Shown: positions 33,779-42,860, counted from the first letter of the stretch. The stretch is 64,000 nt of DNA from Candidatus Villigracilaceae bacterium (GCA_026645935.1 JAPKMP010000020.1:1-64000), one strand, 5' to 3'. Notes: a model not told the origin generated them from the sequence alone. A program made the numbers and translations.

Positions 33779-35177
33779 ACGTAATTTCATCGCTTTCCTT
33801 TTATTGATAACGATTCTTGTTCCTTCAACACCGGCTCGCGCACAGGAGGGCGCCGGACCGATCTACATCGTGCAGCAGGGGGACAGTTTGTATTCCATCG
33901 CGGCGCGGTTCGGCGTCAGCCTAGATGACCTGCTCGCTGTCAACGGCATCGCAGACCCGAACACGCTCGCAGTGGGACAGCAGCTGATCATCCCGGGTCT
34001 CGAGGGAATTTCCGGTATTCTCGACACGAAATTCATCAACTTTGGGGATTCATATCGAAGCCTGATGCGGCAAACTCAGGTTCCCGATGAACTATTTCGG
34101 AAACTCAATCGTGTTGTCAGCCCGAGCGAGTTTTATGTCGGGGCAAACATGATCGTGCCCATCCAGGATCAAACCCAATACAGCAAGAGAGTCTCGCCTG
34201 CGACTGGAGAATCCATGCTGGAATTCGCGGTCAAGAACAATACCGATGTATGGTCTCTCACCAGCATTAACCATCTTGAAGGTTCCTGGTCCGGTATACC
34301 GGGCGATACGCTTTATGTTCCCGGTGAAGACGGTGGAAACAACGCCAGCGGATTGCCTTCCGCGTTCATCAGCGCGGAAATCCGCGACCTGCCAATCAAA
34401 CAAGGCGGCACGGGAGTAATCAGCGTCACCGCACAACCGGGAGTCAGCCTCGGCGGGGTGCTGGTGGATCATCCGCTTCACTTTTTTCCAAGCCAGGGCG
34501 GCCTGCAAGTGGCGCTACAAGGCGTTCACGCATTGCTTGATCCGGGCGTGTATCCTTTGCGTCTCGATGCAACCTTGCCGGATGGCAGCACCCAATCCTA
34601 TGAACAGTTGGTTCTGATCGTTTCGGGAAATTATCCTGAAGACCCGCTTCTTTATGTAGATCCCGCCACCATCGACCCGGCATCCACCGAAGCCGAATTG
34701 CAGCAATTGATCGCCATCACAACACCTGCCACGCCCAACCGGCTATGGGTCGGCGAATTTATTTCTCCCGCCATCGCCTACGCGGAGTCAACATATTTCA
34801 CATCGCGGTATGGAAACCGCCGCACATACATCGGCCAGGGAACGACAGTATCCGTCGAAGGCTTCCATACCGGGTTGGATTTCGGCGGCGGCGATGGGCT
34901 GCCCATCACCGCTCCCGCGGCAGGAGTGGTGGTCTTTGCCGGTCCATGGACCGTGCGCGGGAACGCGACGGTCATCGACCATGGCTGGGGCGTTTACAGC
35001 GGATTCTGGCATCAGTCCGAAATTCAAGTCTTCGTGGGGCAGTCTGTCAGTTTGGGGGATGTGATCGGTCTGGTAGGCGGAACAGGTCGTGTGACCGGCG
35101 CGCATCTGCATTGGGAATTGTGGGTGAACGGCATCCAGGTGGATCCGCTCGATTGGTTGAATCAGACCTACCCGTAG
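33771..35177 (+). CDS. secreted LysM-M23 cell-wall peptidase
   Basis: Taking ATG 33771, the 468-residue protein starts with a signal peptide (1-24, ending ARAQEG). A clear LysM follows (about 28-74, YIVQQGDSLYSIAARFGVS), then a diverged second LysM-like stretch (to about 185), a beta-rich middle and a C-terminal M23 domain (about 345-460) with HTGLDFGGG, HxxG-type zinc ligands, GFWHQSEIQV and HLHWELWVNG. M23 enzymes cut peptidoglycan cross-bridges. All zinc ligands (H-x3-D and HLH) appear intact, unlike the M23 domain at 25.2 kb. It overlaps the DUF192 gene by eight bases. Confidence 0.92.
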   Translation: MYKRNFIAFLLLITILVPSTPARAQEGAGPIYIVQQGDSLYSIAARFGVSLDDLLAVNGIADPNTLAVGQQLIIPGLEGISGILDTKFINFGDSYRSLMRQTQVPDELFRKLNRVVSPSEFYVGANMIVPIQDQTQYSKRVSPATGESMLEFAVKNNTDVWSLTSINHLEGSWSGIPGDTLYVPGEDGGNNASGLPSAFISAEIRDLPIKQGGTGVISVTAQPGVSLGGVLVDHPLHFFPSQGGLQVALQGVHALLDPGVYPLRLDATLPDGSTQSYEQLVLIVSGNYPEDPLLYVDPATIDPASTEAELQQLIAITTPATPNRLWVGEFISPAIAYAESTYFTSRYGNRRTYIGQGTTVSVEGFHTGLDFGGGDGLPITAPAAGVVVFAGPWTVRGNATVIDHGWGVYSGFWHQSEIQVFVGQSVSLGDVIGLVGGTGRVTGAHLHWELWVNGIQVDPLDWLNQTYP

Positions 35178-35233
35178 CGCGATGCGTTGCTCTTCATCCC
35201 TGGTTATGCTAAACTCCTGAAAGGTTCTTCGTC

Positions 35234-35722
35234 ATGAGCAATCTTGTCAACTTCCTGAAACAAAGCGATATTTTCTATCAATTCACGCCGACGCAATTGG
35301 AACTGGTCGCCAATCTTTGCCGGGAAGTGGTATTCGACGCAAATCAGATCGTCTTTCAGGAAAACAGCGGCAGCAAGGAATTGTATGTGATCGTACAGGG
35401 AGAGGTGGATATCTTGATCAACCGCGGCACGACAGGATCGCTCGTGAAAAACGACACGGTAGTTGCCCGTTTGAGAAGAGGGCAATCCTTCGGCGAAGTG
35501 GCGCTGGTCGATGAAGGCTTGCGGTCCGCAACGGCGCGCGCAGCACAAAAGGATACCCGGCTCCTGGTCATCCCGCGCGACAAGATCGTCATGCTCTGCG
35601 AGACGTATCCCCAGCTCGGTTACCGCCTGATGTACAACCTAGCCGCCGACCTCGCAATGAAAATCCGCAACACGGATTTGCGCGTCCGCGAACAGCTCCT
35701 CTACAAGCCCGCAGAGAAATAG
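35234..35722 (+). CDS. cyclic nucleotide-binding domain protein
   Basis: The 162-residue protein consists of one cNMP-binding domain (about 8-125) with the phosphate-binding cassette GQSFGEVALVDEGLRSATARA, in which the conserved Glu, Arg and Ser-Ala contacts are kept. There is no HTH, so it is not a CRP-type transcription factor; after the domain comes only a short helical tail. It may bind cAMP or cGMP and regulate a partner protein. GAAAGG upstream supports the ATG at 35234. It is likely monocistronic, upstream of the liv operon. Confidence 0.88.
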   Translation: MSNLVNFLKQSDIFYQFTPTQLELVANLCREVVFDANQIVFQENSGSKELYVIVQGEVDILINRGTTGSLVKNDTVVARLRRGQSFGEVALVDEGLRSATARAAQKDTRLLVIPRDKIVMLCETYPQLGYRLMYNLAADLAMKIRNTDLRVREQLLYKPAEK

Positions 35723-36003
35723 AATCCAGATAAGTGTGCTCTAATTATTTCGGCTGGTATGGACAATAACGCTTGACCGAAGGTCAAATTCGCCTTATCA
35801 TTGGACATTCGCGAATATCAGGGTATTCATCTTAGTTTTAGCAAGCAAGCCATAAAGATCCAAAAGCCAGGGTTTTTAGGCTTTCTTTGTATATCCATAC
35901 CGTGAAAGGAGGTGACGCCGACTTACCCACGCCTGGTCTGCCTGTTCGTTGTCCCCCGCATTTGCGGGAATCAAATTTCGATAAATTTTGGAGGAGTAAG
36001 AAA
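35723..36003 (+). other. long leader region of the liv operon
   Basis: The 281-base gap holds a promoter (35773-35801), a weak hairpin AAAGCC...GGCTTT (about 35859-35881), an unusually complete anti-Shine-Dalgarno complement AAAGGAGGTGA at 35905-35915, a CCCGCA/TGCGGG hairpin near 35957 and the real SD GGAGG just before livK. The frame of livK is open through the last third, but signal-peptide position argues against a longer protein. Confidence 0.6.
35773..35801 (+). promoter_or_regulatory. liv operon promoter with palindromic operator
   Basis: TTGACC (35773-35778) and TATCAT (35796-35801) with 17-base spacing match the sigma70 consensus at five of six positions each. The -35 lies in a palindrome TTGACC-GAA-GGTCAA (35773-35787), a likely operator for a repressor or activator. 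The transcript leader would be about 195 bases. Confidence 0.65.
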
Positions 36004-37317
36004 ATGAACAAGCGTTTACTCGCTTTGCTGTCCTTGCTGGTGATCGCCAGCATGGCGCTCGCCGCATGCGGTGCCCCCGCTGCGGAAGAACCCGCTGCGA
36101 CCGAAGCCATGACCGAAGCCGCCCCCGCCGCGACCGAGGCCGCTGCTTTTGAATGTACCGATGAATTCCGTTGCGTGGAAATCGCCCCCGGTGAGCCTAT
36201 TCACATCGCCTATTGGGGCGTTCTCTCCGGCGCTGACAGCTCCCTCGGTGAAGACTCCAAGCGCGGCGTTGAAATCGCCATTGACGATATAGGTGGACAG
36301 CTGTTCGGTCACGATATCCTGCTGACCACAGAAGATGGTGGCTGCACCCCTGAAGGTGGCGCGACAGCGGCAGCCAAACTTGCTTCCGACACCTCGCTCG
36401 TCGGCTTGATCGGCTCCAGTTGCTCCGATGAGACCGTCGGCGGTATCGCGGCTATCACCAATGCTGGCCTGACCACCATCTCCCCGTCGAACACCCGCCC
36501 GGTTCTCACCGACTCGGCTCGTGGTCCAGACTACGACGGTTACTTGCGCACAGCCCACAGCGATGCCTTCCAGGGCAAGGCTGTTGCCGAATTCGCGTAC
36601 AACTTCCTGAAAGTCACCAAGGCAGCCACCATCCATGATGGTTCCGCTTATGCTCAGGCTCTTCAGCAGGTTTTCGCGGATGAGTTTGTCAAACTCGGTG
36701 GAACGATCGTAGCCCAGGAAGCCGTTGCCAAGGATGCCACGGACATGAAGCCCGTGCTTACCACCATTGCCGCTGCCGGCCCTGAGTTCCTCTACTACCC
36801 GGTCTTTGTGGCAGTTGGCGGTTATGTCACCGCCCAGGTGCGCGACGTTGCCGGCCTCGAGAACGTCTATATCGCCGGCTCCGATGGTATCTTCACTGCC
36901 GACCTGCTCAAGGGTGGCGGCCCGAATACCGAGAGCATGTACCTCTCCAGCCCGGACTTCAGCGCCTTCACCGGCGACTATGCCGGCTTCATCGAGAAGC
37001 ACACTGCCAAATATGGCGGCTCCACACTCTCCACCTTCCACGCGCATGCCTACGATGCAGCAAACATTCTCTTTGCGGCGCTTGAACAGGTCGCTGTCGT
37101 AGACGCCGATGGAACGGTCCATGTTCCTCTGAAGGCACTGCGTGACGCCATCTACGCCACCAAGGATTTCCAGGGCGTTACCGGTAATCTGTCCTGCTCT
37201 GCCTCCGGCGACTGCGGCGCTCCTGTGATCGCAGTCTACGAGATCGTAAACTCCGATCCCGCCTCTTGGAATCCCGCCTCTGCGGATGCCCCGAACCCCA
37301 AGAAGATCTGGCCCTAA
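36004..37317 (+). CDS. livK: branched-chain amino acid ABC substrate-binding lipoprotein
   Basis: The 437-residue protein starts MNKRLLALLSLLVIASMALA with lipobox LAAC, then an Ala/Glu/Thr/Pro-rich tether and a periplasmic-binding type I domain beginning about residue 60 (IAYWGVLSGADSSLGEDSKRG). Segments GLIGSSCSDETVGG, TTISPSNTRP and FHAHAYDAANILF fit the LivK/Leu-Ile-Val-binding family. It captures amino acids or related compounds outside the membrane for LivHMGF. The GGAGG SD supports the start. A long perfect hairpin separates it from livH, as is common where the binding protein is made in excess. Confidence 0.94.
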   Translation: MNKRLLALLSLLVIASMALAACGAPAAEEPAATEAMTEAAPAATEAAAFECTDEFRCVEIAPGEPIHIAYWGVLSGADSSLGEDSKRGVEIAIDDIGGQLFGHDILLTTEDGGCTPEGGATAAAKLASDTSLVGLIGSSCSDETVGGIAAITNAGLTTISPSNTRPVLTDSARGPDYDGYLRTAHSDAFQGKAVAEFAYNFLKVTKAATIHDGSAYAQALQQVFADEFVKLGGTIVAQEAVAKDATDMKPVLTTIAAAGPEFLYYPVFVAVGGYVTAQVRDVAGLENVYIAGSDGIFTADLLKGGGPNTESMYLSSPDFSAFTGDYAGFIEKHTAKYGGSTLSTFHAHAYDAANILFAALEQVAVVDADGTVHVPLKALRDAIYATKDFQGVTGNLSCSASGDCGAPVIAVYEIVNSDPASWNPASADAPNPKKIWP

Positions 37318-37334
37318 ATCAAACCCTGAGTAAG

Positions 37335-37372
37335 GTAATACGGGGGCAGGCAAATGCCTGCCCCCGTATTAC
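37335..37372 (+). terminator. strong hairpin between livK and livH
   Basis: Perfect 17-base arms, GTAATACGGGGGCAGGC and its complement, enclose AAAT. Only CTTTCTT follows, so it is likely a partial terminator or a 3' stabiliser that raises livK mRNA over the rest of the operon. Confidence 0.75.
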
Positions 37373-37396
37373 AATCTTTCTTCGAGGAGACAGCCC

Positions 37397-38464
37397 ATGC
37401 GAACGAGCCTAAGCGAACGCTTTTTGGACCTGGCCGTCAGTGTTTTTATGTGGGGGTTTCGTATTCTGATCGTCTCTGTAATCCTATTTGGCACAATTTC
37501 CACAATCCTGGCCGGGAAATATACGAGTGAGCAGTGGATAGATTTCGTTGTCCAAGGCATATCCCAAGGAAGCCTTTACGCCCTGATCGCGCTGGGATAC
37601 ACCATGGTCTATGGCATTCTGCGAATGATCAATTTCGCGCATGGCGATATCTTCATGACCGGCGCATTTGGAGCATATTTTATTGCAACATGGTTGAATA
37701 ACATCGGATTCATAGACGGTAATCCATTGCTTGGCTTATTGATCCCAATTCTTTTCGCAATGTTGGTTTCATCAAGCATTGCCATGCTGGTTGAACGCAT
37801 CGCCTATCGTCCCCTGAGAGGGGCGCCGCGATTGGTGCCTCTCATCAGCGCGATCGGCGCCTCCTTCTTTTTGGAATATGCCTTCCGGGGCTTTTTTGGT
37901 CCCGGTGTATATGCTTATCCGCCAATCAAGGCGCTCGATGGGGATTGGGTTATTCTCGGTGTTGGCATCCAAAAAGTTCAGATCGTGGTTGCCGTTGCCG
38001 CCGCCGCAATGATGGCAATCTTATACTCCATTGTGATGTTCACCAAAACCGGCAAAGCCATGCGCGCAGTCTCGGAAAACAAGGATACCGCGGCTTTAAT
38101 GGGGATTGATGTGAATCGCATCATCGTATCCACTTTTGCCATTGGCGCGGCCATGGCAGGCGCAGCCGGGGTTCTAAACTCCCTGATGTTCCGTCAGGTA
38201 AATTTTTTCATCGGTTTTGTTCCCGGTATCAAGGCATTTACCGCCGCCGTATTGGGCGGTATTGGAAACATCCCCGGAGCCATGGTGGGCGGATTGGTGC
38301 TGGGCATTTTCGAATCTGTTGGTCCCTCGCTCTTTCTCGAAGGACTTGGGATCCCCCGTCCATACCAACTGAAAGACGCCATCGCCTACACCATGCTCGT
38401 CATGATCCTGTTATTCCGTCCCTCTGGCATTTTGGGTGAACGCTTGTCTGGCAAGAAAGCATAA
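37397..38464 (+). CDS. livH: branched-chain amino acid ABC permease LivH
   Basis: The 355-residue membrane protein has about nine helices; after an N-terminal extra helix it shows the LivH hallmarks GISQGSLYALIALGYTMVYG and MINFAHGDIFM, with the coupling sequence GKAMRAVSENKDTAALMGID near residue 215 and GGIGNIPGAMVGGLVLG near 290. It forms the heterodimeric channel with LivM. GAGGAGA precedes the ATG. The substrate class is branched-chain amino acids by family, but related systems carry urea, amides or aromatic acids. Confidence 0.94.
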   Translation: MRTSLSERFLDLAVSVFMWGFRILIVSVILFGTISTILAGKYTSEQWIDFVVQGISQGSLYALIALGYTMVYGILRMINFAHGDIFMTGAFGAYFIATWLNNIGFIDGNPLLGLLIPILFAMLVSSSIAMLVERIAYRPLRGAPRLVPLISAIGASFFLEYAFRGFFGPGVYAYPPIKALDGDWVILGVGIQKVQIVVAVAAAAMMAILYSIVMFTKTGKAMRAVSENKDTAALMGIDVNRIIVSTFAIGAAMAGAAGVLNSLMFRQVNFFIGFVPGIKAFTAAVLGGIGNIPGAMVGGLVLGIFESVGPSLFLEGLGIPRPYQLKDAIAYTMLVMILLFRPSGILGERLSGKKA

Positions 38465-38475
38465 AGGTGAATGCC

Positions 38476-40200
38476 ATGAAAAAAGAAAATTTCATCTGGA
38501 GCGCGATTAAAACCGGTCTGCTTGGCGGCGCGGTGGCACTTTTCATCTGCTTGATTGGAATGGTGGAAGTCTTTAGCAAGCGTGATGTAGTTGAAGGTGT
38601 CATTACGCTCGGACAATTCGTTCTGCTTGCCACAAGCATCATCGCAGGTCTATTTGCATCTAAAAACACTTCGAGCCTTGTGGAACGGAACAAGGCATTT
38701 TCCAGTATGGTAGCGGGAGTGATCGCCGGCGTGGTAACTGGAGGCATGATCGCCCTGTTTGTTATCCTAGGTGATATAGTTAATATCCGCGCCGTCTTCC
38801 TGAATGCATCACCCACTCTATACCAACTCCTAACCTTTGAGCAGGGGGTGGGAAATGCATGGGTTCTGCCAGCTATCGGGGCTTTTGCAGGACTGCTTGG
38901 TGCAGGTTATGTCTTCCTGCCGGCAAGCGTCAGCCATCCCATCAATCGAGGCCTGCTTGTTATTGTTTTCATGGCGCTGTTCTCGGGCCTGTTCCGAGTA
39001 GTATTGATCAACCAGGGTCCTGAAATGGAAAAGGCTGCCAAATACCTCTTTGGACAAACCGGACTGACAAAAGCAGGCGCTTTGATTTTCTTCCTTGGGG
39101 TGATACTGGTTACCCTTCTCTGGACCTACCAGGGCGGGAATGTACGACAAGGCATCACCCGCCTTCCAAAAGGCGGCCGCCTTTCGTTGCAGGTGATAGC
39201 TTTTGCCCTGATCGGTTTCATTGCGCTTGCCCTGCCTCAAGTCTCCGGCCCATTCATTGCACAGGTGATTGTGATCGTGGCGTTGTTCATCCTGATGGGT
39301 CTCGGACTGAACATCACTCTCGGCTTTGCCGGCCTGCTCGATCTCGGCTTCGTGGCCTTCTACGCTATCGGAGCATACACTGTTGGATTACTCACATCCT
39401 ACGGTCCCTTCGGTCTTCAACATATCTCCTTCTGGGTGGCCATACCAATTGCGGTCTTGGTTGCCATGGCGGCAGGATTTACACTTGGCTTGCCCGTTCT
39501 CGGTGTACGAGGTGACTATCTTGCTATCGCCACTCTTGGATTCGGTGAGATTGTCCGCTTGCTGGCCGGGTCTGATTTTCTTTCGCCCTATTTCGGAGGC
39601 CCGCAGGGCATCATCGGCATTCAAAAACCATGTCTTGGATTTCTCGAGCCGTTTGTGAAAATCGATGTGCCACGCGTCTGCAATGGCATCGAATTGGGAA
39701 AACCGCAGGATATCTATTATCTCGCCGTTGTGGCGGCGCTGCTGATTGCCTTTGTTGCGTGGCGTCTGCGTGAATCCCGCCTGGGACGAGCCTGGATGGC
39801 CATCCGCGAGGATGAAGATGTGGCCGAAGCACTTGGAATCAACTTAATCCAAACCAAATTGCTTGCCTACATGCTCGGCGCTGCAATGGCAGGGCTCGGA
39901 GGCGCGATCTTTGCCGCCTTGATTGGTTCCATTTTCGCAACCAGTATGCAACTGCTGGTATCCATAAATGTAGTCGCCCTCATCATTGTTGGCGGCATGG
40001 GTAGCATCCCGGGGGTTATCGTGGGCGCCATTGCGCTGATTGGCCTGCCAGAACTCCTGCGAGAAATTTCAGAATTCCGCTATCTGCTTTATGGTATGGC
40101 ATTGATCGTGATGATGCTTGCCAAACCCGAAGGCTTATGGCCCTCCCAGGCTGCACGCCGCGAACTGCATCATGAGGATGCAGCACAGATTGAGCGATAG
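38476..40200 (+). CDS. livM: branched-chain amino acid ABC permease LivM with N-terminal extension
   Basis: The C-terminal 300 residues are a normal LivM: LGLNITLGFAGLLDLGFVAFYAIGAY, VRGDYLAIATLGFGEIVRL and GRAWMAIREDEDVAEALGI as coupling loop. In front are about 250 residues with five or six further helices, absent from E. coli LivM, giving 574 residues in total. ATG 38476 is chosen because AAAGGTGA stands six bases upstream; a GTG at 38467 adds three residues. The gene overlaps nothing and begins 11 bases after livH. Confidence 0.92.
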   Translation: MKKENFIWSAIKTGLLGGAVALFICLIGMVEVFSKRDVVEGVITLGQFVLLATSIIAGLFASKNTSSLVERNKAFSSMVAGVIAGVVTGGMIALFVILGDIVNIRAVFLNASPTLYQLLTFEQGVGNAWVLPAIGAFAGLLGAGYVFLPASVSHPINRGLLVIVFMALFSGLFRVVLINQGPEMEKAAKYLFGQTGLTKAGALIFFLGVILVTLLWTYQGGNVRQGITRLPKGGRLSLQVIAFALIGFIALALPQVSGPFIAQVIVIVALFILMGLGLNITLGFAGLLDLGFVAFYAIGAYTVGLLTSYGPFGLQHISFWVAIPIAVLVAMAAGFTLGLPVLGVRGDYLAIATLGFGEIVRLLAGSDFLSPYFGGPQGIIGIQKPCLGFLEPFVKIDVPRVCNGIELGKPQDIYYLAVVAALLIAFVAWRLRESRLGRAWMAIREDEDVAEALGINLIQTKLLAYMLGAAMAGLGGAIFAALIGSIFATSMQLLVSINVVALIIVGGMGSIPGVIVGAIALIGLPELLREISEFRYLLYGMALIVMMLAKPEGLWPSQAARRELHHEDAAQIER

Positions 40201-40210
40201 GGAGAATTCT

Positions 40211-41029
40211 ATGACACCCATTCTCACTGCAACGAAAGTGACCAAACGCTTCGGCGGCCTTACCGCTGTGAACGCGGTGGACTTTGAGATCCCCGAAAAA
40301 GGAATTGTCAGCATTATCGGACCCAATGGCGCTGGAAAGACGACTTTCTTCAACTGCATCACCGGTTTTGGAAAAGCAGATGAAGGTACGATCAGCTTCG
40401 AGGACACCCCTATCCAGAAACTCCGCCCCGACCAGATTGCTCGTCTCGGCATCTCGCGTACCTACCAAAACATCCGCCTGTTTGCCGACATGACTGCATT
40501 GGAAAATATCCTGGTCGGCCAGCACATGTTTTTGCACGCGCCATGGATGGGAGCAGTTCTTGGCACGCCCCGCGTTCGCAAAGAGGAAAAGAACGCCCTT
40601 GCCCAGGCCCAACACCTTCTAAACTTTGTGGACCTTAAAGGCAAAGGGGACATGCTGGCGCGCAATCTGCCCTACGGTGCCCAGCGCAGGCTTGAGATCG
40701 CTCGTGCCCTCGCCACCAAACCCAAACTTCTTCTGCTCGACGAACCGTCCGCAGGTATGAACCCGCGCGAAAGCGAGGACCTGACTGCTTTCATCCGCCG
40801 CCTGCGCGACGAGCTGGGAATCACCATTTTGCTCATCGAACACCACATGCGTGTGGTTATGGGCATTTCCGAGAACATAACCGTGCTGGATTACGGTGAA
40901 AAGATCGCTGAGGGCACCCCCGCTGAGATTCAGAGCAATCCGCGTGTGATCGAAGCCTATCTCGGCCGTGGCGCTGCCACCGAAGGCATGGCTAGTGCGC
41001 ACGAGCGTCATTCCAGAAAGGCAGGGTAA
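40211..41029 (+). CDS. livG: branched-chain amino acid ABC ATPase LivG
   Basis: The 272-residue ATPase begins at ATG 40211 behind GGAGAA. Walker A GPNGAGKTT near residue 40, the insertion typical of LivG (LFADMTALENILVGQHM), a diverged signature (NLPYGAQRRLEIARAL), Walker B LLLLDEPSAGMN and HHMRVVM are present. It drives transport with LivF. Start codons further upstream would overlap livM and lack SD support. Confidence 0.95.
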   Translation: MTPILTATKVTKRFGGLTAVNAVDFEIPEKGIVSIIGPNGAGKTTFFNCITGFGKADEGTISFEDTPIQKLRPDQIARLGISRTYQNIRLFADMTALENILVGQHMFLHAPWMGAVLGTPRVRKEEKNALAQAQHLLNFVDLKGKGDMLARNLPYGAQRRLEIARALATKPKLLLLDEPSAGMNPRESEDLTAFIRRLRDELGITILLIEHHMRVVMGISENITVLDYGEKIAEGTPAEIQSNPRVIEAYLGRGAATEGMASAHERHSRKAG

Positions 41030-41033
41030 TAGA

Positions 41034-41747
41034 ATGCCCATGCTGACACTTGACAAGGTCAACACATATTATGGCAACATCCATGCCCTCAAGGGAATCA
41101 CGCTCTCCATCGAAAAAGGAGAGATCGTCACCCTGATCGGCGGCAATGGCGCCGGAAAAACCACCACCCTGAGGACCATTTCAGGTCTTCTCAAGCCGCG
41201 CGAAGGGAACGTCCGCCTGAACGGCGAAGATCTCTCGAAATACAAGGCGCATGAAATTGTGTACAAGGGTATTTCCATGGTGCCCGAAGGACGCGGCGTG
41301 TTTGCCCGTCTCACCGTGAACGAAAATCTGGAAATGGGCGCCTACAGCCTCAAGGATCCCCAGGGAATCAGCCGCAACATGGAGAGGGTGTTCACGCTCT
41401 TCCCGCGTCTGAAAGAGCGTCATACCCAGGTGGCTGGCACACTTTCCGGTGGTGAACAACAGATGCTCGCCACAGGACGCGCGCTCATGGCTAGCCCCAA
41501 CATCCTGCTCATGGACGAACCTTCGATGGGTCTCGCACCTGTGCTGGTGGAACTGATCTTCGATACCATTCAGCAGATCAACAAGGAAGGCGTCACGATC
41601 CTGCTCGTCGAGCAGAACGCTCTCATGGCGCTCTCCATCGCCCACCGCGGCTACGTTTTACAAACAGGCGAGATCGTCATCAGCGACTCCGCCGAAAATC
41701 TCAAAAATAATCCAACCGTCCAAAAGGCGTACCTTGGAATGGAATAA
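41034..41747 (+). CDS. livF: branched-chain amino acid ABC ATPase LivF
   Basis: The 237-residue ATPase begins four bases after livG (MPMLTLDKVNTYYGNIHALK). Walker A GGNGAGKTT, Q-loop VPEGRGVFARLTV, signature LSGGEQQMLATGRAL and Walker B ILLMDEPSMGLAP identify LivF. It is the last gene of livKHMGF and is followed by a good terminator, so the operon contains only the transporter. Confidence 0.95.
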   Translation: MPMLTLDKVNTYYGNIHALKGITLSIEKGEIVTLIGGNGAGKTTTLRTISGLLKPREGNVRLNGEDLSKYKAHEIVYKGISMVPEGRGVFARLTVNENLEMGAYSLKDPQGISRNMERVFTLFPRLKERHTQVAGTLSGGEQQMLATGRALMASPNILLMDEPSMGLAPVLVELIFDTIQQINKEGVTILLVEQNALMALSIAHRGYVLQTGEIVISDSAENLKNNPTVQKAYLGME

Positions 41748-41767
41748 CCGTCCCGACCCAATGAAAG

Positions 41768-41799
41768 AAGGCGCAGAGGAGAATCTCCCTGCGCCTTTT
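41768..41799 (+). terminator. intrinsic terminator of the liv operon
   Basis: AAGGCGCAG and CTGCGCCTT form a stem followed by TT, with an internal AGGAGAATCTCC mini-hairpin. It lies 21 bases after the livF stop. Confidence 0.85.
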
Positions 41800-41869
41800 G
41801 ATTCGTCCCCTTCTCCATTAAAATCAAGAGGTGGGGTCGGATCGCCGCTTCACAAAAATTGGAGGCATC

Positions 41870-42859
41870 ATGCTCGTATTGAACGCCGATGAAGTTCGTA
41901 AAGCCCTGCCAATGCGGGAGACCATCGAAGCCATGAAGAAAGCCTACGCCTCGCTCTCAGACGGGCAGGCGGAAGCGCCCCTCCGGACGCGCTTATCAAT
42001 CCCAACCCAGAACGCGCTCTCAATCTTCATGCCCGCCTATGTCCACACCGACGAAGAGGATGCGCTTGCCATCAAGATCGTTTCCATCTTTCCCGACAAT
42101 CCAGCGCGCGGACTGCCTTACATCGAGGCGGCAGTGATCGCATTCGAGGCTGAAACGGGGAAGGTTTCCGCGCTGCTCGACGGGGGTTCGCTCACCGCCA
42201 TCCGCACCGGTGCAGGGAGCGGCGCGGCAATAGACCTGCTCGCGCGTAAAGACAGTCATACAGTCGCCATCTTCGGCGCAGGCGCGCAGGGACGCACGCA
42301 ACTTGAAGCCGCCTGTTCGGTCCGCAAGATCGAAAAGGCATGGGTCTACGATTCGGACGCAAAACGCACTGAAACCTTTGTCGATGAAATGGCAGGTCAC
42401 GGAGCAATTCCTGCCGACCTAAAACCTGCCTCATCCTCCCGCGAGGCGGTGAAATACGCTGACATCATTTGCACAGCCACAACGTCAAACACGCCGGTTT
42501 TTGCCGATGCCGACATCAAGCCCGGGACGCATATCTCGGCCATCGGCTCCTACACCCCGGAAATGGTTGAAGTCCCGCCGGAAACCATCCAACGCGCCCG
42601 GGTTTTCGTGGATTCGCGCTCCGCGGTCTTGGCTGAAGCTGGAGATTTGATCCAACCGATGAAAAGTGGATTGATCTCAGAGGCTCATGTCCGCGCTGAG
42701 TTGGGTGAAATCATCCTCGGTAGAAAACAGGGCAGAGACTCAGAGATGGAAATCTCCTATTTCAAATCCGTCGGTGTGGCGGTGCAGGATGCAATGGCGG
42801 CGCAATTGGCGTTGAGGAACGCAAAAGCGATGAGACTGGGAAGGGAGATCGAGTTTTAA
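41870..42859 (+). CDS. ornithine cyclodeaminase / mu-crystallin family protein
   Basis: The 329-residue NAD-binding protein starts at ATG 41870 (MLVLNADEVRKALPM) with TTGGAGG upstream. The Rossmann motif FGAGAQGRTQLEA lies near residue 134, preceded by LDGGSLTAIRTGAGSGAA, the substrate-binding signature of the family. Known members are ornithine cyclodeaminase, alanine dehydrogenase, ketimine reductase and related imine reductases; which reaction applies is unclear. The FAD amine oxidase gene begins one base after its stop, so both probably act on the same amino or imino acid. Confidence 0.9.
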   Translation: MLVLNADEVRKALPMRETIEAMKKAYASLSDGQAEAPLRTRLSIPTQNALSIFMPAYVHTDEEDALAIKIVSIFPDNPARGLPYIEAAVIAFEAETGKVSALLDGGSLTAIRTGAGSGAAIDLLARKDSHTVAIFGAGAQGRTQLEAACSVRKIEKAWVYDSDAKRTETFVDEMAGHGAIPADLKPASSSREAVKYADIICTATTSNTPVFADADIKPGTHISAIGSYTPEMVEVPPETIQRARVFVDSRSAVLAEAGDLIQPMKSGLISEAHVRAELGEIILGRKQGRDSEMEISYFKSVGVAVQDAMAAQLALRNAKAMRLGREIEF

Positions 42860-42860
42860 A

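Noticed and set aside
35887-36003. In-frame extension of livK by 39 residues
   Set aside because: It would place about 40 polar residues before a typical lipoprotein signal peptide, and GGAGG directly precedes the ATG at 36004.
35912-36007. A 31-codon GTG-started frame ending in TGA overlapping the livK ATG
   Set aside because: Its only possible start lies inside the SD-like AAAGGAGGTGA, with no ribosome site upstream, and the sequence shows no bias toward any amino acid. The SD-like motif is reported instead.
36016-37353. 445-codon antisense frame opposite livK
   Set aside because: Mirror of a high-GC3 gene; the livK product is unmistakable and the antisense translation is low-complexity.
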